64,000 nt of DNA from Rhodococcus sp. 4CII (GCF_014256275.1 NZ_JACCFE010000002.1:3514001-3578000), one strand, 5' to 3'; numbered from the stretch's first letter, positions 8,815 through 17,873 are shown. Notes: generated from the sequence alone by a model not told the origin. Program-made: numbers and translations.

Positions 8815-9681
8815 TCAGCTGTTGCGATTGAGAAGTGCCGTGACGGTGCGTGCCGCGTCCGCGGCCGCCGCGGGTCGTTCGTCGTCGGTGATGTCTCGGG
8901 TTTCGAGTTCGAGGGTGTAGTGCCCGGCGAAACCCGCGGCGTGCAGCGCATCGATGCCGGCGCCGAACGCGACGGCGCCGCGCCCGACACTGCAGTTGAT
9001 GTTGCCCGGTTCGTCGACAACACAGTCTCGGTCGAGTACGACCCGGCCGAATGTGGCGTCCCTGATGTGGACGTGGGTGATGCGCTCGGCGAAGGTGCCG
9101 ACGAATCGCACCGGGTCGCCGCCGGAGGCCACGATGTGACTGAAGTCCATGACGATGCCGATTGCCGGATCCAACCGGGACGTCAGCTCCGCCGCCCGGT
9201 CCAGGTTGCAGCACAACCGGAACACGTGCAGCGATTCGGTCCACACGTCGAGGCCGTAGGGCCGGGCTCGCCCGAGGACGTAGGCCAGGTTGTCGGCGAC
9301 GCGGTCCAAGTCCGAGTCGAGGTCTGCGATGGGTGCGTGGTCGAGTGCACCGTTCGGCAGCACGAGTGCTCGTGCTCCCGTCGCTGCAGCCAGTTCCAGT
9401 AACCCGGTGAGGTGACCGGACGTCGGAACGTCGACTCGCGGATCGTTCAGGTCGCCGACATCGCAGTTGATGGATCGGACGGTGAGACCGGACCGCTTTA
9501 CCAGGTCCGCGACCTGGTCGACGTCGGACTTCGTGAGCGCGATCGGGACGTGTTCGCAGACGCCCGGTAGGGAACCCAGGTCAATTTCACCGAAACCGAG
9601 TCGGCTGATCTCGGACAGTGCGCTTCCGAGGTCCAGATGCCGGAACGAGATCGTCGAGCACCCGAGTCGAGCGTCGATCAT
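8815..9681 (-). CDS. Sugar phosphate isomerase/epimerase family protein (AP-endonuclease-2 TIM barrel)
   Basis: A 288-residue TIM-barrel protein of the xylose-isomerase-like family. ATG at 9681 has AAGGAG at good spacing; the frame is open further upstream but without a better start. The pattern of metal ligands expected for the family can be seen: Glu in WTESLHVF, Asp-His in VMDFSHIV, His in THVHIRDA and Glu in YTLELETRD. Members isomerise or epimerise keto-sugars, inosose or hydroxypyruvate-type substrates. It lies 25 bases upstream of the SDR gene, in one unit with it. The upstream gap to the transporter holds a long inverted repeat and repeated 12-mers, probably operators. Confidence 0.82.
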   Translation of the reverse strand: MIDARLGCSTISFRHLDLGSALSEISRLGFGEIDLGSLPGVCEHVPIALTKSDVDQVADLVKRSGLTVRSINCDVGDLNDPRVDVPTSGHLTGLLELAAATGARALVLPNGALDHAPIADLDSDLDRVADNLAYVLGRARPYGLDVWTESLHVFRLCCNLDRAAELTSRLDPAIGIVMDFSHIVASGGDPVRFVGTFAERITHVHIRDATFGRVVLDRDCVVDEPGNINCSVGRGAVAFGAGIDALHAAGFAGHYTLELETRDITDDERPAAAADAARTVTALLNRNS

Positions 9682-9738
9682 CGCCGTTCTCCTTGCTGCC
9701 TCATCAGTGATGCGGCCCACAGTAGGTCCCATTCGGCC

Positions 9739-9809
9739 AACAGTCAACCGGCGACGGTTGACTGTTGACAGTGATAGTGCAGTGGGTCACAATAGTTACT
9801 GTTGACAGT
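9739..9809. promoter_or_regulatory. Divergent control region with inverted repeats and a repeated 12-mer
   Basis: A perfect inverted repeat with 12-bp arms and a 4-bp centre spans 9739-9766 (arms AACAGTCAACCG and CGGTTGACTGTT). The 12-mer ACTGTTGACAGT, itself a near-perfect dyad (ACTGT, TG, ACAGT), occurs at 9761-9772 and again identically at 9798-9809. The element CGGTTGACTGT and close copies of the 12-mer recur upstream of the GntR gene at 13162-13194. This shared motif makes the GntR protein the probable repressor of both divergent units. Confidence 0.65.
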
Positions 9810-9861
9810 CGACGGTCACGCTGGACGAGTTGTTATCACTACCTCTGGAGGAGGGTTCCCA

Positions 9862-11220
9862 ATGGGCGAAAACGCTCTCGAGATGCGCGGACCGGTCCAC
9901 GGCACCAAAGACGCCAAGCGCGTCGCCGTCGGGTCCTCGGTCGGTGCCGTCATCGAAACCTACGATTTCATCGGCTTCGGCACCGCCGCCGCACTGTATT
10001 TCGGTACCGCGTTCTTTCCCGGCGAGAATTCGGTGACCGGCACCCTGGCCGCGTTCGCCACCCTCGGCGTCGGGTTCGCGGCCCGCCCGCTCGGCGGCAT
10101 CGTCGGAGGACACCTCGGCGACAAGGTCGGCCGCAAGCCGGTCCTCGTCGGATCACTGATCCTCATGGGAATCGCCACGTTCGCGATCGGTTTGCTCCCC
10201 ACCTACGCCCAGGTGGGCATCATCGCCCCGGCCCTGCTCGTCGCCGTCCGAATCATCCAGGGCCTCGCTTTCGGCGCCGAGTGGGGCGGGGCGATCCTGA
10301 TGAGCTACGAACACGCTCCCTGGCGTAAGAAGGGCAGATTCACCGGCATCGTGCAGGCCGGGTTCCCCGTCGGACTGCTCCTGGCGAACCTCGTCTTCCT
10401 CGGCAGCGTCCACCTCGGCGGCGACTGGGCGTGGCGGGTTCCGTTCCTGTTCAGCATCGTCCTCGTCGCGGTCGGGCTGATCATCCGCTCCAAGGTCCCC
10501 GAATCCCCCGTCTTCGACGACGTCAAGGAAGCCGGCGTCACCGCCTCCCCCATCAAGGATGCGATCAAGCACGACTGGCGAAACATTCTGCGGGGCATCG
10601 GCCTTCGCGTCGCCGAGACAGCGGGTTACGCAGTGTCGGTCACCTACATGATCTCCTACCTGCACACCCAGAGCCTGGCATCGACCTCGGAGACGATCAC
10701 CGCCCTGTGCATCGCGTCCGGCATCGGCATCTTCGCCACGGTGGGGTGGGCAGCACTGACCGACCGCATCGGCCGACGACCCCTCTACATCGGGATCTGC
10801 ACATTTTCAGCGCTCTTCGGCGTTCCGATGTTCCTGCTCGTGAACACCGGCCTGTTCTTCTTCGTCGTCGCCACGATCGTCCTGTCCTACGCCGTCTGCC
10901 AGAACGCACTCGCCGGCGCCCAGGGCGCCTGGTTCCCCGAACTGTTCACCGCATCCCGGCGCGCATCGGGCGCCTCGCTCGCCTACCAGATCTCGGCCAT
11001 GGTCTCCGGCTTCACCCCGTTCATCACCACACTGCTGTTCGTCTGGCTCGGATGGCTGGGCCCGGCACTGCTGTTCATCGTCTACGCGCTGATCGGACTC
11101 GTATCCGCAATCGCCACCAAGGAAACCTGGGGCCCGACCGAACGCCGGCTCGCCGAGGTAGCCGAACGCGACACCCCTCAGCCCTCCGTCGTCCCCACAC
11201 GTGAAATGGAACATCTGTGA
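9862..11220 (+). CDS. MFS transporter, metabolite:H+ symporter (MHS) type
   Basis: A 452-residue permease with about twelve membrane segments. ATG at 9862 follows GGAGGAGGG. The opening (AVGSSVGAVIETYDFIGFGT), the loop motif GGHLGDKVGRKPVLV after the third segment, and RIIQGLAFGAEWGGA are typical of the MHS subfamily, which imports carboxylates, betaines or aromatic acids with protons. A substrate with a carboxylate is therefore likely, although the enzymes beside it act on sugar-like compounds. It starts an operon of four genes and overlaps the next gene by 4 bases (GTGA). Control by the GntR protein of this operon is suggested by the shared repeats upstream. Confidence 0.85.
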   Translation: MGENALEMRGPVHGTKDAKRVAVGSSVGAVIETYDFIGFGTAAALYFGTAFFPGENSVTGTLAAFATLGVGFAARPLGGIVGGHLGDKVGRKPVLVGSLILMGIATFAIGLLPTYAQVGIIAPALLVAVRIIQGLAFGAEWGGAILMSYEHAPWRKKGRFTGIVQAGFPVGLLLANLVFLGSVHLGGDWAWRVPFLFSIVLVAVGLIIRSKVPESPVFDDVKEAGVTASPIKDAIKHDWRNILRGIGLRVAETAGYAVSVTYMISYLHTQSLASTSETITALCIASGIGIFATVGWAALTDRIGRRPLYIGICTFSALFGVPMFLLVNTGLFFFVVATIVLSYAVCQNALAGAQGAWFPELFTASRRASGASLAYQISAMVSGFTPFITTLLFVWLGWLGPALLFIVYALIGLVSAIATKETWGPTERRLAEVAERDTPQPSVVPTREMEHL

Positions 11221-12119
11221 CAACCACAACCGCCCCGGTTCAGAACCCGCAGGCTCGGATCGAGAACGCAGCCCGCTTCGCCTACCGCATGCGCCATCAC
11301 ATCATCGACATGGGCGAGGCCCAAGGTCAGGGATACGTCGGGCAGGCACTCGGCGCGGCCGACATCTTCGCTGCCGTCTATGCCGACCGCCTGAACTACC
11401 GGCCCGAAGACCCGCACTGGGACGAACGCGACCGCTTCCTGCTCTCCACCGGGCACTACGCCATCGGCCTCTACGCCGCGCTCGGCGAAGCCGGCATCGT
11501 CGACGTCGCCGAACTCGACACCTACGGCTCCGACGACTCCCGGCTTCCGATGTCCGGAATGGCCAGCTACACGCCGGGGATGGAGATCTCCGGCGGATCC
11601 CTCGGTCACGGACTCGCCGTCGCCGTCGGCATGGCACTCGGCCTGCGGTTACAGAATTCGTCGTCCCGCGTCTTCAACTTTCTCTCCGACGGCGAACTCG
11701 ACGAGGGTTCGACGTGGGAAGCGGCCATGGGCGCCCACCATCACCGCCTCGGCAACCTGATCGCCATGGTCGACATGAATGCGCTCCAAGCCGACGGTCC
11801 TACCGAAGGTGTTCTGGGCATCGAGCCCGTTCACGACAAGTGGGCCGCCGCAGGGTGGAACGTTCACCGCGTCGACGGCAACGACCCCGCGGCACTGGAT
11901 CGGGCATTCGACTCCGCCTGTGCGTCCGCAGCACCCGTCGGCACACCGTCGGTGATCATCTGCGACACCAAGATCGGATTCGGCGTCCCGTTGCTGGAGA
12001 CCCGCGAGAAGGCACACTTCATGCGCATCGACGAGCACGAGTGGGCCGTCTGCCGCGACCAGCTGACGAACCGCTTCACCGACACCGCTTACCTGCAGGA
12101 AAACGAGGTCCAGGCATGA
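11217..12119 (+). CDS. Split transketolase, N-terminal (ThDP-binding) subunit
   Basis: A 300-residue protein equivalent to the first half of transketolase; it starts at GTG 11217, overlapping the transporter stop. It carries the cofactor-binding features of the family: GGSLGHGLAVAVGMALG, and the diphosphate/magnesium motif SDGELDEGSTWEAAM continuing to VDMNALQADG. Transketolases move a two-carbon ketol unit between sugar phosphates or related aldehydes. Split enzymes with separate N and C subunits are often special catabolic versions instead of the pentose-phosphate enzyme. It overlaps the C-terminal subunit gene by 4 bases, so the two should form one heteromeric enzyme. Confidence 0.88.
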   Translation: MTTTTAPVQNPQARIENAARFAYRMRHHIIDMGEAQGQGYVGQALGAADIFAAVYADRLNYRPEDPHWDERDRFLLSTGHYAIGLYAALGEAGIVDVAELDTYGSDDSRLPMSGMASYTPGMEISGGSLGHGLAVAVGMALGLRLQNSSSRVFNFLSDGELDEGSTWEAAMGAHHHRLGNLIAMVDMNALQADGPTEGVLGIEPVHDKWAAAGWNVHRVDGNDPAALDRAFDSACASAAPVGTPSVIICDTKIGFGVPLLETREKAHFMRIDEHEWAVCRDQLTNRFTDTAYLQENEVQA

Positions 12120-13105
12120 CCACCACCACTCCCCCGAAACTCAAGACCTCGGCGATGATCGCCTCCTTCGTCGACCCGGGCCAGCGCACCGCCACCGCAC
12201 CGTTCGGGCACGCGTTGGTCAAGGCCGCCGAGAGCAACGACAAGATCGTCGGATTGAGCGCGGACCTCGCGAAATACACCGACATGCACATCTTCGCGCA
12301 GGCCTTCCCGGACCGGTTCTTCCAGATGGGCATGGCCGAGCAACTCCTGCTGGGCGCCGCCGCCGGGATGGCCGAAACCGGCCTGATCCCGTTCGCGTCC
12401 ACCTATTCGGTGTTCGCGGCGCGCCGCGCCTACGACTTCCTGTGCCTCGACATCGCCGAGCCGAACCTCAACGTCAACATCATCGGCGGCCTCCCCGGCC
12501 TGACCACCGGCTACGGCCCCAGCCATCAAGCCACCGAAGACATCGCGATCTTCCGGGGCATGCCGAACCTGACGATCGTCGACCCCTGCGATTCCCTCGA
12601 CATCGAGCAGGCCGTCCCGCAACTCGCCGCATCCGATGGACCCACGTATCTGCGGCTGCTGCGAGGCAAGGTCGCGACCGTGCTCGACGAGTACGACTAC
12701 ACCTTCGAACTCGGCAAGGCGAAAGTCATCCGGCCCGGCAACGACGTCGTCCTCGTCTCCAGCGGCCTCATGACGATGCGGGCACTCCAGGCCGCGAGCA
12801 ACCTGGAGAAGCACAACGTCGACGTCGCTGTCGTGCACACCCCGACGATCAAACCGTTCGACGCCGAGACGGTACTCGCCGAACTCGACACCCCGCGTCT
12901 TGCGTTCACTCTCGAGAACCACACCAAGATCGGTGGACTGTTCGAGACGGTCGCCTCGGCGATCGTCGAACGCGGAATCGGAAAGAAGGTCGGTTCGATT
13001 TCCCTGCCCGACGAGTTCCTCGACGCCGGGGCGCTCCCCACCCTCCACGATCGGTACGGCCTGTCGACTTCCAGCGTCGAAGCCCGCATCCTCGCCGAAC
13101 TCTAG
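12116..13105 (+). CDS. Split transketolase, C-terminal subunit
   Basis: A 329-residue partner of the preceding gene, with ATG 12116 overlapping its stop. It contains the pyrimidine-binding domain with the catalytic Glu in FQMGMAEQLLLG, the motif FASTYSVFAARRAYDFL, GYGPSHQATED, and the C-terminal transketolase domain from about residue 200. Together the two subunits give a complete transketolase. No sugar kinase is encoded nearby, so either the substrate arrives phosphorylated, a kinase lies elsewhere, or the enzyme works on a non-phosphorylated ketol donor. The frame ends 127 bases before the GntR gene. Confidence 0.88.
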   Translation: MTTTTPPKLKTSAMIASFVDPGQRTATAPFGHALVKAAESNDKIVGLSADLAKYTDMHIFAQAFPDRFFQMGMAEQLLLGAAAGMAETGLIPFASTYSVFAARRAYDFLCLDIAEPNLNVNIIGGLPGLTTGYGPSHQATEDIAIFRGMPNLTIVDPCDSLDIEQAVPQLAASDGPTYLRLLRGKVATVLDEYDYTFELGKAKVIRPGNDVVLVSSGLMTMRALQAASNLEKHNVDVAVVHTPTIKPFDAETVLAELDTPRLAFTLENHTKIGGLFETVASAIVERGIGKKVGSISLPDEFLDAGALPTLHDRYGLSTSSVEARILAEL

Positions 13106-13161
13106 GAAAGCGGCACGATGTCTCTGCAGTCCGATGAGAGAAGACCCTCCCGTAGACTCAC

Positions 13162-13194
13162 TGTCGACAGCCAGCGGTTGACTGTCTGCAGTGA
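13162..13194. promoter_or_regulatory. Candidate GntR autoregulatory operator
   Basis: Upstream of the GntR gene, ACTGTCGACAGC (13162-13173) matches the 12-mer of the divergent control region at 10 of 12 positions, and ACTGTCTGCAGT (13183-13194) repeats the same dyad 21 bp further on, two helical turns away. The element CGGTTGACTGT (13177-13187) is shared exactly with the inverted repeat at 9739-9766. This looks like autoregulation by the encoded protein. Confidence 0.6.
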
Positions 13195-13231
13195 GGCGCA
13201 GGTGACGTCTCCGACGAAAGGAGTCTCCACG

Positions 13232-13891
13232 ATGGGGCAACCCGGCGCTCTCCTCGGACTGCAGAAGACAAACCTCCGTCAGCAAGCCGTGGCGGCGCTA
13301 CGCACGGCCATCACCAGCGGCGAACTCCGCCCACGCAGCGCCCTCGTGGAGACCGAACTCTCCGAACGCCTCCAGATCAGCAGAGGCACCCTTCGTGAAG
13401 CACTTCGCCAGCTGCAGCAGGAAGGACTCGTGGTCACCGGGGCTCGTGGGCGCCTCCACGTGCGGCATCTCGACACCACGGAGATCAACGACATCTTCGC
13501 CGTCCGGGCCGCGCTGGAGGGCCTTGCCGCGTCCATCGTCGCGGTGAGCAGCGATCGCCCGAAGATCACCGCAGAACTCCGCGGCGTGCTGGACCTGATG
13601 AGCAAAGCGCCCAAGGACGAAACGCTGGACGACCGCATCGAAGCCGACCTCGATTTCCATCGCCTGCTGTGCCGGTCCGCGGGCAACGAAACCCTGCTGC
13701 ATTCCTGGACGAACCTCGAAGGCTCGATCCGCATGTCCATCATGTACGCCGGCCGTGACCGAGCAGTCGGAAACATGGACGCCGACCGCCACTACGAGGT
13801 CGTCGACGCCATCGACACCGGCGACCCCCATGCCGCAGCCGAAGCCGTACGTACCCACATGGCCTGGGCTGCAAGCAATCTCGTCGCATAG
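13232..13891 (+). CDS. GntR family regulator (FadR/FCD type)
   Basis: A 219-residue regulator; ATG 13232 follows GAAAGGAG. The N-terminal winged helix (LRQQAVAALRTAITSGELRP, then ETELSERLQISRGTLREALRQL) is followed by an all-helical FCD ligand domain with the family metal/ligand residues: Asp and His in DLDFHRLL and a C-terminal HYEVVDAI and VRTHMAW. FCD regulators usually bind organic acids or sugar acids, which fits an acid-importing transporter in the operon. It is the last gene of the transporter-transketolase operon but also has its own upstream repeats. It ends at a strong hairpin facing a convergent gene. Confidence 0.88.
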   Translation: MGQPGALLGLQKTNLRQQAVAALRTAITSGELRPRSALVETELSERLQISRGTLREALRQLQQEGLVVTGARGRLHVRHLDTTEINDIFAVRAALEGLAASIVAVSSDRPKITAELRGVLDLMSKAPKDETLDDRIEADLDFHRLLCRSAGNETLLHSWTNLEGSIRMSIMYAGRDRAVGNMDADRHYEVVDAIDTGDPHAAAEAVRTHMAWAASNLVA

Positions 13892-13915
13892 CCCGGTGAC
13901 AGGTCGCACCCGCCG

Positions 13916-13954
13916 GAACGGCCCCCGCTCCCGCAAAGGGATCGGGGGCCGTTC
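13916..13954. terminator. Hairpin terminator between convergent genes
   Basis: A perfect 12-bp stem (GAACGGCCCCCG at 13916-13927 with CGGGGGCCGTTC at 13943-13954) and a 15-base loop lie between the ends of the GntR gene and the beta-propeller gene. It lacks a long T tract, as is common in actinobacteria. It can serve both strands. Confidence 0.75.
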
Positions 13955-13978
13955 GCGTCATCCAGCGTGTCTTTTCGG

Positions 13979-16900
13979 TCAGGTGAGCACAGCGGCGGGT
14001 GCGCCGCCCGGTGCGCCGGTGACTGCATACGCTTTGCCGTCGGTGTAGTCGGTGACATACAGCGTTCCGGTGTCCGGATCGACGAGCAGGGATCGGTAGG
14101 GCCCGTACGCCCCGGAGGTCGAGCCGTTCGGGTCGGTCACGAAGGTCCCGAGGACGGCGTATGTCGAGGTGTCGACCACCGAGACGGTCCGGCCGTCCGC
14201 GCCGGAGACATACAGCAGATCGCCGTCCGCGCTGATCGCCACGTCTTGCGCTCCCTCTGGCAGCCGGACCGCGGCGAGCTGGGTCCCGTAGGTGGTACTG
14301 GACGGGTCGACGTCGATCACCGCGACGACCTCGTATCCGCCCGTCACACGCCAGAGCCGTCCGGTGCCGTCGGTGATGAACTGTCCGTTGGAGTAGCCGC
14401 CGGTGGCGAGCTCCACGGTGCTGACGTGGTACGTGGCGTACGCTCGCGTGCCGTCCGCGTTGACCGCGACACTGCTGGTGACATCGGTGAACTCGCTGCT
14501 CGAGCGGGTGAGGTCCCACGCAGGCCCGATAGTGACATCCGCCGTCCTGGCCATGGACTCGGTGTCGATCACGGTAACGGACGCGCCGCTCGTGCCGTAC
14601 AGGCGACGGCCGTCCTCGCTGACGGCCAGATCGGTGAAGTATCCGAGGGGTTCGGAGGTGATCACCTCGTTCGTTGCGGTGTCGATGACCGACACCGTGC
14701 CGTCCTCACCGCTGGCGTAGAGGCGCGTCCCGTCGGGACTGACGGCCAACTCCTGCGCCAGGGTCCCGCCCTGGTAGTCGGGAGTGGTGGGAACCGAGAT
14801 CGTGTCGACGACGGTGCCGGTGCTCGTGTCGATCACCGAGATGGTGCCGGTATAGGGGCTGTTGACGTACACCCACGTCGAGGCGGCCGCGATGTTCGAC
14901 GACGCCCAGTCGACCGCGATCGGCGCCCCGACGACCGCGTTGGTGTCGCGGTCGACGACCTGCACGAAGCCGTCCTCGCTGACGACGTAGAGCCGATCGC
15001 CGACGAGAACCGCCCCGGTCGGGCTGCCTCCCGCCGGAATCGATGTCGAGTCGATGTCGAACACACCCGCGGCAGGCGCCGGCGTGATCGGAACGGTGAC
15101 AACGATGTTCGTCACCGCTTGGCCGCTGTCTGTGAGGGTGATGGTGAAGTGGTCGGCGTCCTCTCCCGGCGTTTGCAGGGCGAGGTCGCGGGCGGCGGCG
15201 GTCGGGGTGTAGGTGAAGGTCGGGCCGTCGGAGAGGACCGATCCGGACCCGGGCGCAGCGTTCGTCAAGGTCACCGGATCACCATCCGGGTCCCTGGGGT
15301 CGACGAGGGTGACGACGACCGCGCCGTCGGACGCCCGAGGTGCGCCGGCCGTCCAGCTCGCTGTGGGCGCGGAGTTCACGTATGTGAGCGTCAGGGCCCG
15401 CACCCGCCCGTCGGCCGCATCGGTGACGAGCATCCGGGAACCGTCGGCACTCAGCGCGATGGAGTGGGGACCGGACTCGGCGGGCGAGTCGAGGGAGAGT
15501 GTGGACACGACAGTGTTGGTGCGCGTGTCGATGACGGTCAGCCTGTCCGGATCGGAGACGACATAGGCTGCGCTTCCGTCGGGGGTGACACGTACGGCGG
15601 TCGGCTGGGAACCGACAGCGACGGTGGCGACGACGGTGTTGGTGGCGGTGTCGATGACCGAGACGGTGTTGCTGCCGCTGTTGGTGACGTACGCGCGGGT
15701 CCCGGCGGGATTGACAGCGACAGCATTGGGTGTGGTGCCGGTCTTGACGGTGGCCACGACGGTATTGGTGGCGGTGTTGATCACCGACACGTTGCCGCTG
15801 CCGCTGTTGGTGACGTACGCGCGGGTCCCGGCGGGATTGACAGCGACAGCATTGGGTGTGGTGCCGGTCTTGACGGTGGCCACGACGGTATTGGTGGCGG
15901 TGTTGATCACCGACACGTTGCCGCTGCCGCTGTTGGTGACGTACGCGCGGGTCCCGGCGGGATTGACAGCGACAGCATTGGGTGTGGTGCCGGTCTTGAC
16001 GGTGGCCACGACGGTATTGGTGGCGGTGTTGATCACCGACACGTTGCCGCTGCCGCTGTTGGTGACGTAGACCCGGGTCCCGGCCGGATTGGCCGCGACG
16101 CCGGTCGGCGAGGTGCCGACGGACACCGAGCCGACGACGGCGTTGGTTGCGTCGAGGACGGAGACGCTCTTCGAACCCTGGTTTGCCACATAGGTTCTGG
16201 TGCCGGCGAACACCGCACCGGACGGGTTGGACCCGACAGTGGTGGACTGCGCGACCTGCATCCGTGCCGCCGACACCGGCACCTGCACGGTCACCGGGGT
16301 GCTGGACTGCCCGGAGGTCACGGTGACGGTGAACGAGTCGTAATTGGCGTCCGGGTTCAGCGCAGCGGCCTGGCGCGCTACCTGCGTGGGGGTGTAGGTG
16401 AAGCCGCCGGTCGCGTCTACGGTGACCGTTCCCCCGCTCGGGGGTCCGGTGACCGCGTACGTGAGTTGGTTTCCGGACGCATTGATCGAGCCGCGCACCG
16501 AACCGGTGCTGCGGTCGGGCACACCGACGATCGGCCCGGCAGTGGACGCAGAGCTCGTGACGGTGGATGTGGTGCTCGTGACGGCGAACGATTCGATCGG
16601 CTGGCTGGTCGTGGCGGGGGCGGCAGCCAGCGCTGGGTTCGCGTCGGTGGTGAACACCTTCTCCTGTCGACGGCACCATGCCGCGGCCAGCGCCCAGAAC
16701 GTCGGCGACTCGATCGGTACCTGTGGATCGTTCGACAGGAATGGGCGTAGCCCGAGCGCGCCGAGCACCTTCGACACGACACTCGATGCGACGTCCACCG
16801 CCGCGGTGGGGAGAGCCGGGGCCAATGCCTGCGTCCCGACCTGTGCCGCATCGGCACGGATGTCGGACACTGACCGCGTAAGGACTGTCGCCCCGTCTAT

Positions 16901-17737
16901 CGCGGTGTTCGCGGGAGCCGTCGCCGGAACTGCTTCCGGAATTGCTGCCGGCGCGTCCGGGACGGGTCCGCGCGCTGCCGGGGCCTCCGCCGTGGCGGAC
17001 GGGTCGAGTGCCGTGCCGGAGCTGCCCGTCACCGGGGTCGTCGGGGGGTTCGGCGCGATGACGCTGCCCGCGGGTGCGCGGTCGTCACCCGGTGCGGGGA
17101 TCGATGACGCGGACGAATCCGATCGCCCGGTGACTGCTCCAGCCGGAGGCCGGTCGTCCGGCGCGACCGCGGCACCGGACTCGTCGATCGTGGCCGGTGC
17201 CGTGGTCGCAGAACTCGATCCGACCTGCTCGGACTCGTCTGCTGTCGTGCCCGAATCCGGCATGCCACCGTCGTTTGCAGTCGACGAGCTGTCGGGTGTC
17301 GTGGGGTCGGGTGTCGTGGGGGGGTCGGGGATCGTCGCGCCGGACCCGTCCATGTCGTCGCTCGAGGTGGCGGACGTGGATTCGGTGCCCGTGGTAGATC
17401 GGGTATCGGTGCCGGAGGTGGATTGCGAATCCGTGCCGGACGTGGATTGCGAATCCGTGGTCGAGTCCTCGGTCGTCGACGATCCGGATCTGCCGCTCGA
17501 CGAGTCCGAGTCGGTACGCGATGCGTCGGATGACGTCCTGTCCGACGAGGTCCCGTCCGTGGATCGGTCCGTGGATCTCCCGTCGGACGATGCCTGGTCA
17601 GAGGAGTCGGAACTCGACGTGGACGAGTCGCCGACGGACGGTGCTGCCACCGCTATGCCGGCCGGCGCGACCGCAAGCCCTATGCCCACTGCCACCGCCA
17701 GCTCACCGAGGTGCTTGAGGTGCTTGTCGTTATTCAT
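13979..17737 (-). CDS. Large secreted YVTN beta-propeller repeat protein
   Basis: A 1252-residue exported protein. ATG at 17737 has GGAGGAG upstream. A signal peptide (LAVAVGIGLAVAPAGIAVAA) is followed by about 200 residues of Ser/Asp/Thr-rich and then Pro/Ala/Thr-rich low-complexity sequence, probably an extended stalk. Next come a cadherin/VCBS-like segment (GGTVTVDATGGFTYTPT), a YVTN propeller built on the motif PAGTRAYVTNSGSGNVSVIN, a second VCBS-like segment (DPDGDPVTLTNAAPGSG), and a second propeller that ends the protein. Proteins of this build sit on the cell surface or outside it and bind partners or carbohydrate; no catalytic site is visible. There is no sorting signal or C-terminal membrane segment. 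Three blades are exact DNA copies. A LAL regulator lies upstream on the same strand. Confidence 0.8.
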   Translation of the reverse strand: MNNDKHLKHLGELAVAVGIGLAVAPAGIAVAAPSVGDSSTSSSDSSDQASSDGRSTDRSTDGTSSDRTSSDASRTDSDSSSGRSGSSTTEDSTTDSQSTSGTDSQSTSGTDTRSTTGTESTSATSSDDMDGSGATIPDPPTTPDPTTPDSSSTANDGGMPDSGTTADESEQVGSSSATTAPATIDESGAAVAPDDRPPAGAVTGRSDSSASSIPAPGDDRAPAGSVIAPNPPTTPVTGSSGTALDPSATAEAPAARGPVPDAPAAIPEAVPATAPANTAIDGATVLTRSVSDIRADAAQVGTQALAPALPTAAVDVASSVVSKVLGALGLRPFLSNDPQVPIESPTFWALAAAWCRRQEKVFTTDANPALAAAPATTSQPIESFAVTSTTSTVTSSASTAGPIVGVPDRSTGSVRGSINASGNQLTYAVTGPPSGGTVTVDATGGFTYTPTQVARQAAALNPDANYDSFTVTVTSGQSSTPVTVQVPVSAARMQVAQSTTVGSNPSGAVFAGTRTYVANQGSKSVSVLDATNAVVGSVSVGTSPTGVAANPAGTRVYVTNSGSGNVSVINTATNTVVATVKTGTTPNAVAVNPAGTRAYVTNSGSGNVSVINTATNTVVATVKTGTTPNAVAVNPAGTRAYVTNSGSGNVSVINTATNTVVATVKTGTTPNAVAVNPAGTRAYVTNSGSNTVSVIDTATNTVVATVAVGSQPTAVRVTPDGSAAYVVSDPDRLTVIDTRTNTVVSTLSLDSPAESGPHSIALSADGSRMLVTDAADGRVRALTLTYVNSAPTASWTAGAPRASDGAVVVTLVDPRDPDGDPVTLTNAAPGSGSVLSDGPTFTYTPTAAARDLALQTPGEDADHFTITLTDSGQAVTNIVVTVPITPAPAAGVFDIDSTSIPAGGSPTGAVLVGDRLYVVSEDGFVQVVDRDTNAVVGAPIAVDWASSNIAAASTWVYVNSPYTGTISVIDTSTGTVVDTISVPTTPDYQGGTLAQELAVSPDGTRLYASGEDGTVSVIDTATNEVITSEPLGYFTDLAVSEDGRRLYGTSGASVTVIDTESMARTADVTIGPAWDLTRSSSEFTDVTSSVAVNADGTRAYATYHVSTVELATGGYSNGQFITDGTGRLWRVTGGYEVVAVIDVDPSSTTYGTQLAAVRLPEGAQDVAISADGDLLYVSGADGRTVSVVDTSTYAVLGTFVTDPNGSTSGAYGPYRSLLVDPDTGTLYVTDYTDGKAYAVTGAPGGAPAAVLT
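15672..16069. repeat. Tandem repeat, 126-bp unit, about 3.2 copies
   Basis: Within the propeller gene a 126-bp unit (42 codons, one blade) is repeated head to tail, with matching positions at 15672, 15798, 15924 and a partial fourth at 16050. The copies look identical or nearly so at the base level, while the flanking blades differ at many bases. This indicates recent duplication or gene conversion, and the number of blades may vary between strains. Confidence 0.9.
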
Positions 17738-17873
17738 GGTTACTCCTCCATGAGGACGCTTCGCACTGCAGTCCGGACGCACCATCCGGAGGCGGGGCTG
17801 ACTTATCGCCCCGAAGCGCTTCTCGAGTTGCATGGGACAGCAATGATCGTCACGCTCAGTCGCGGATCTGAAC

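Noticed and set aside
15672..16069. Tandem 126-bp repeats as a CRISPR array or satellite
   Set aside because: There are no spacers between units and each unit translates to one propeller blade in frame, so they belong to the coding sequence.
13967..16750. A very long plus-strand ORF (927 codons) opposite the propeller gene
   Set aside because: It is a mirror of the repetitive minus-strand gene in high-GC DNA. Its product is Gly/Arg/Asp/His-rich low complexity without family features, and it lacks a good ribosome site.
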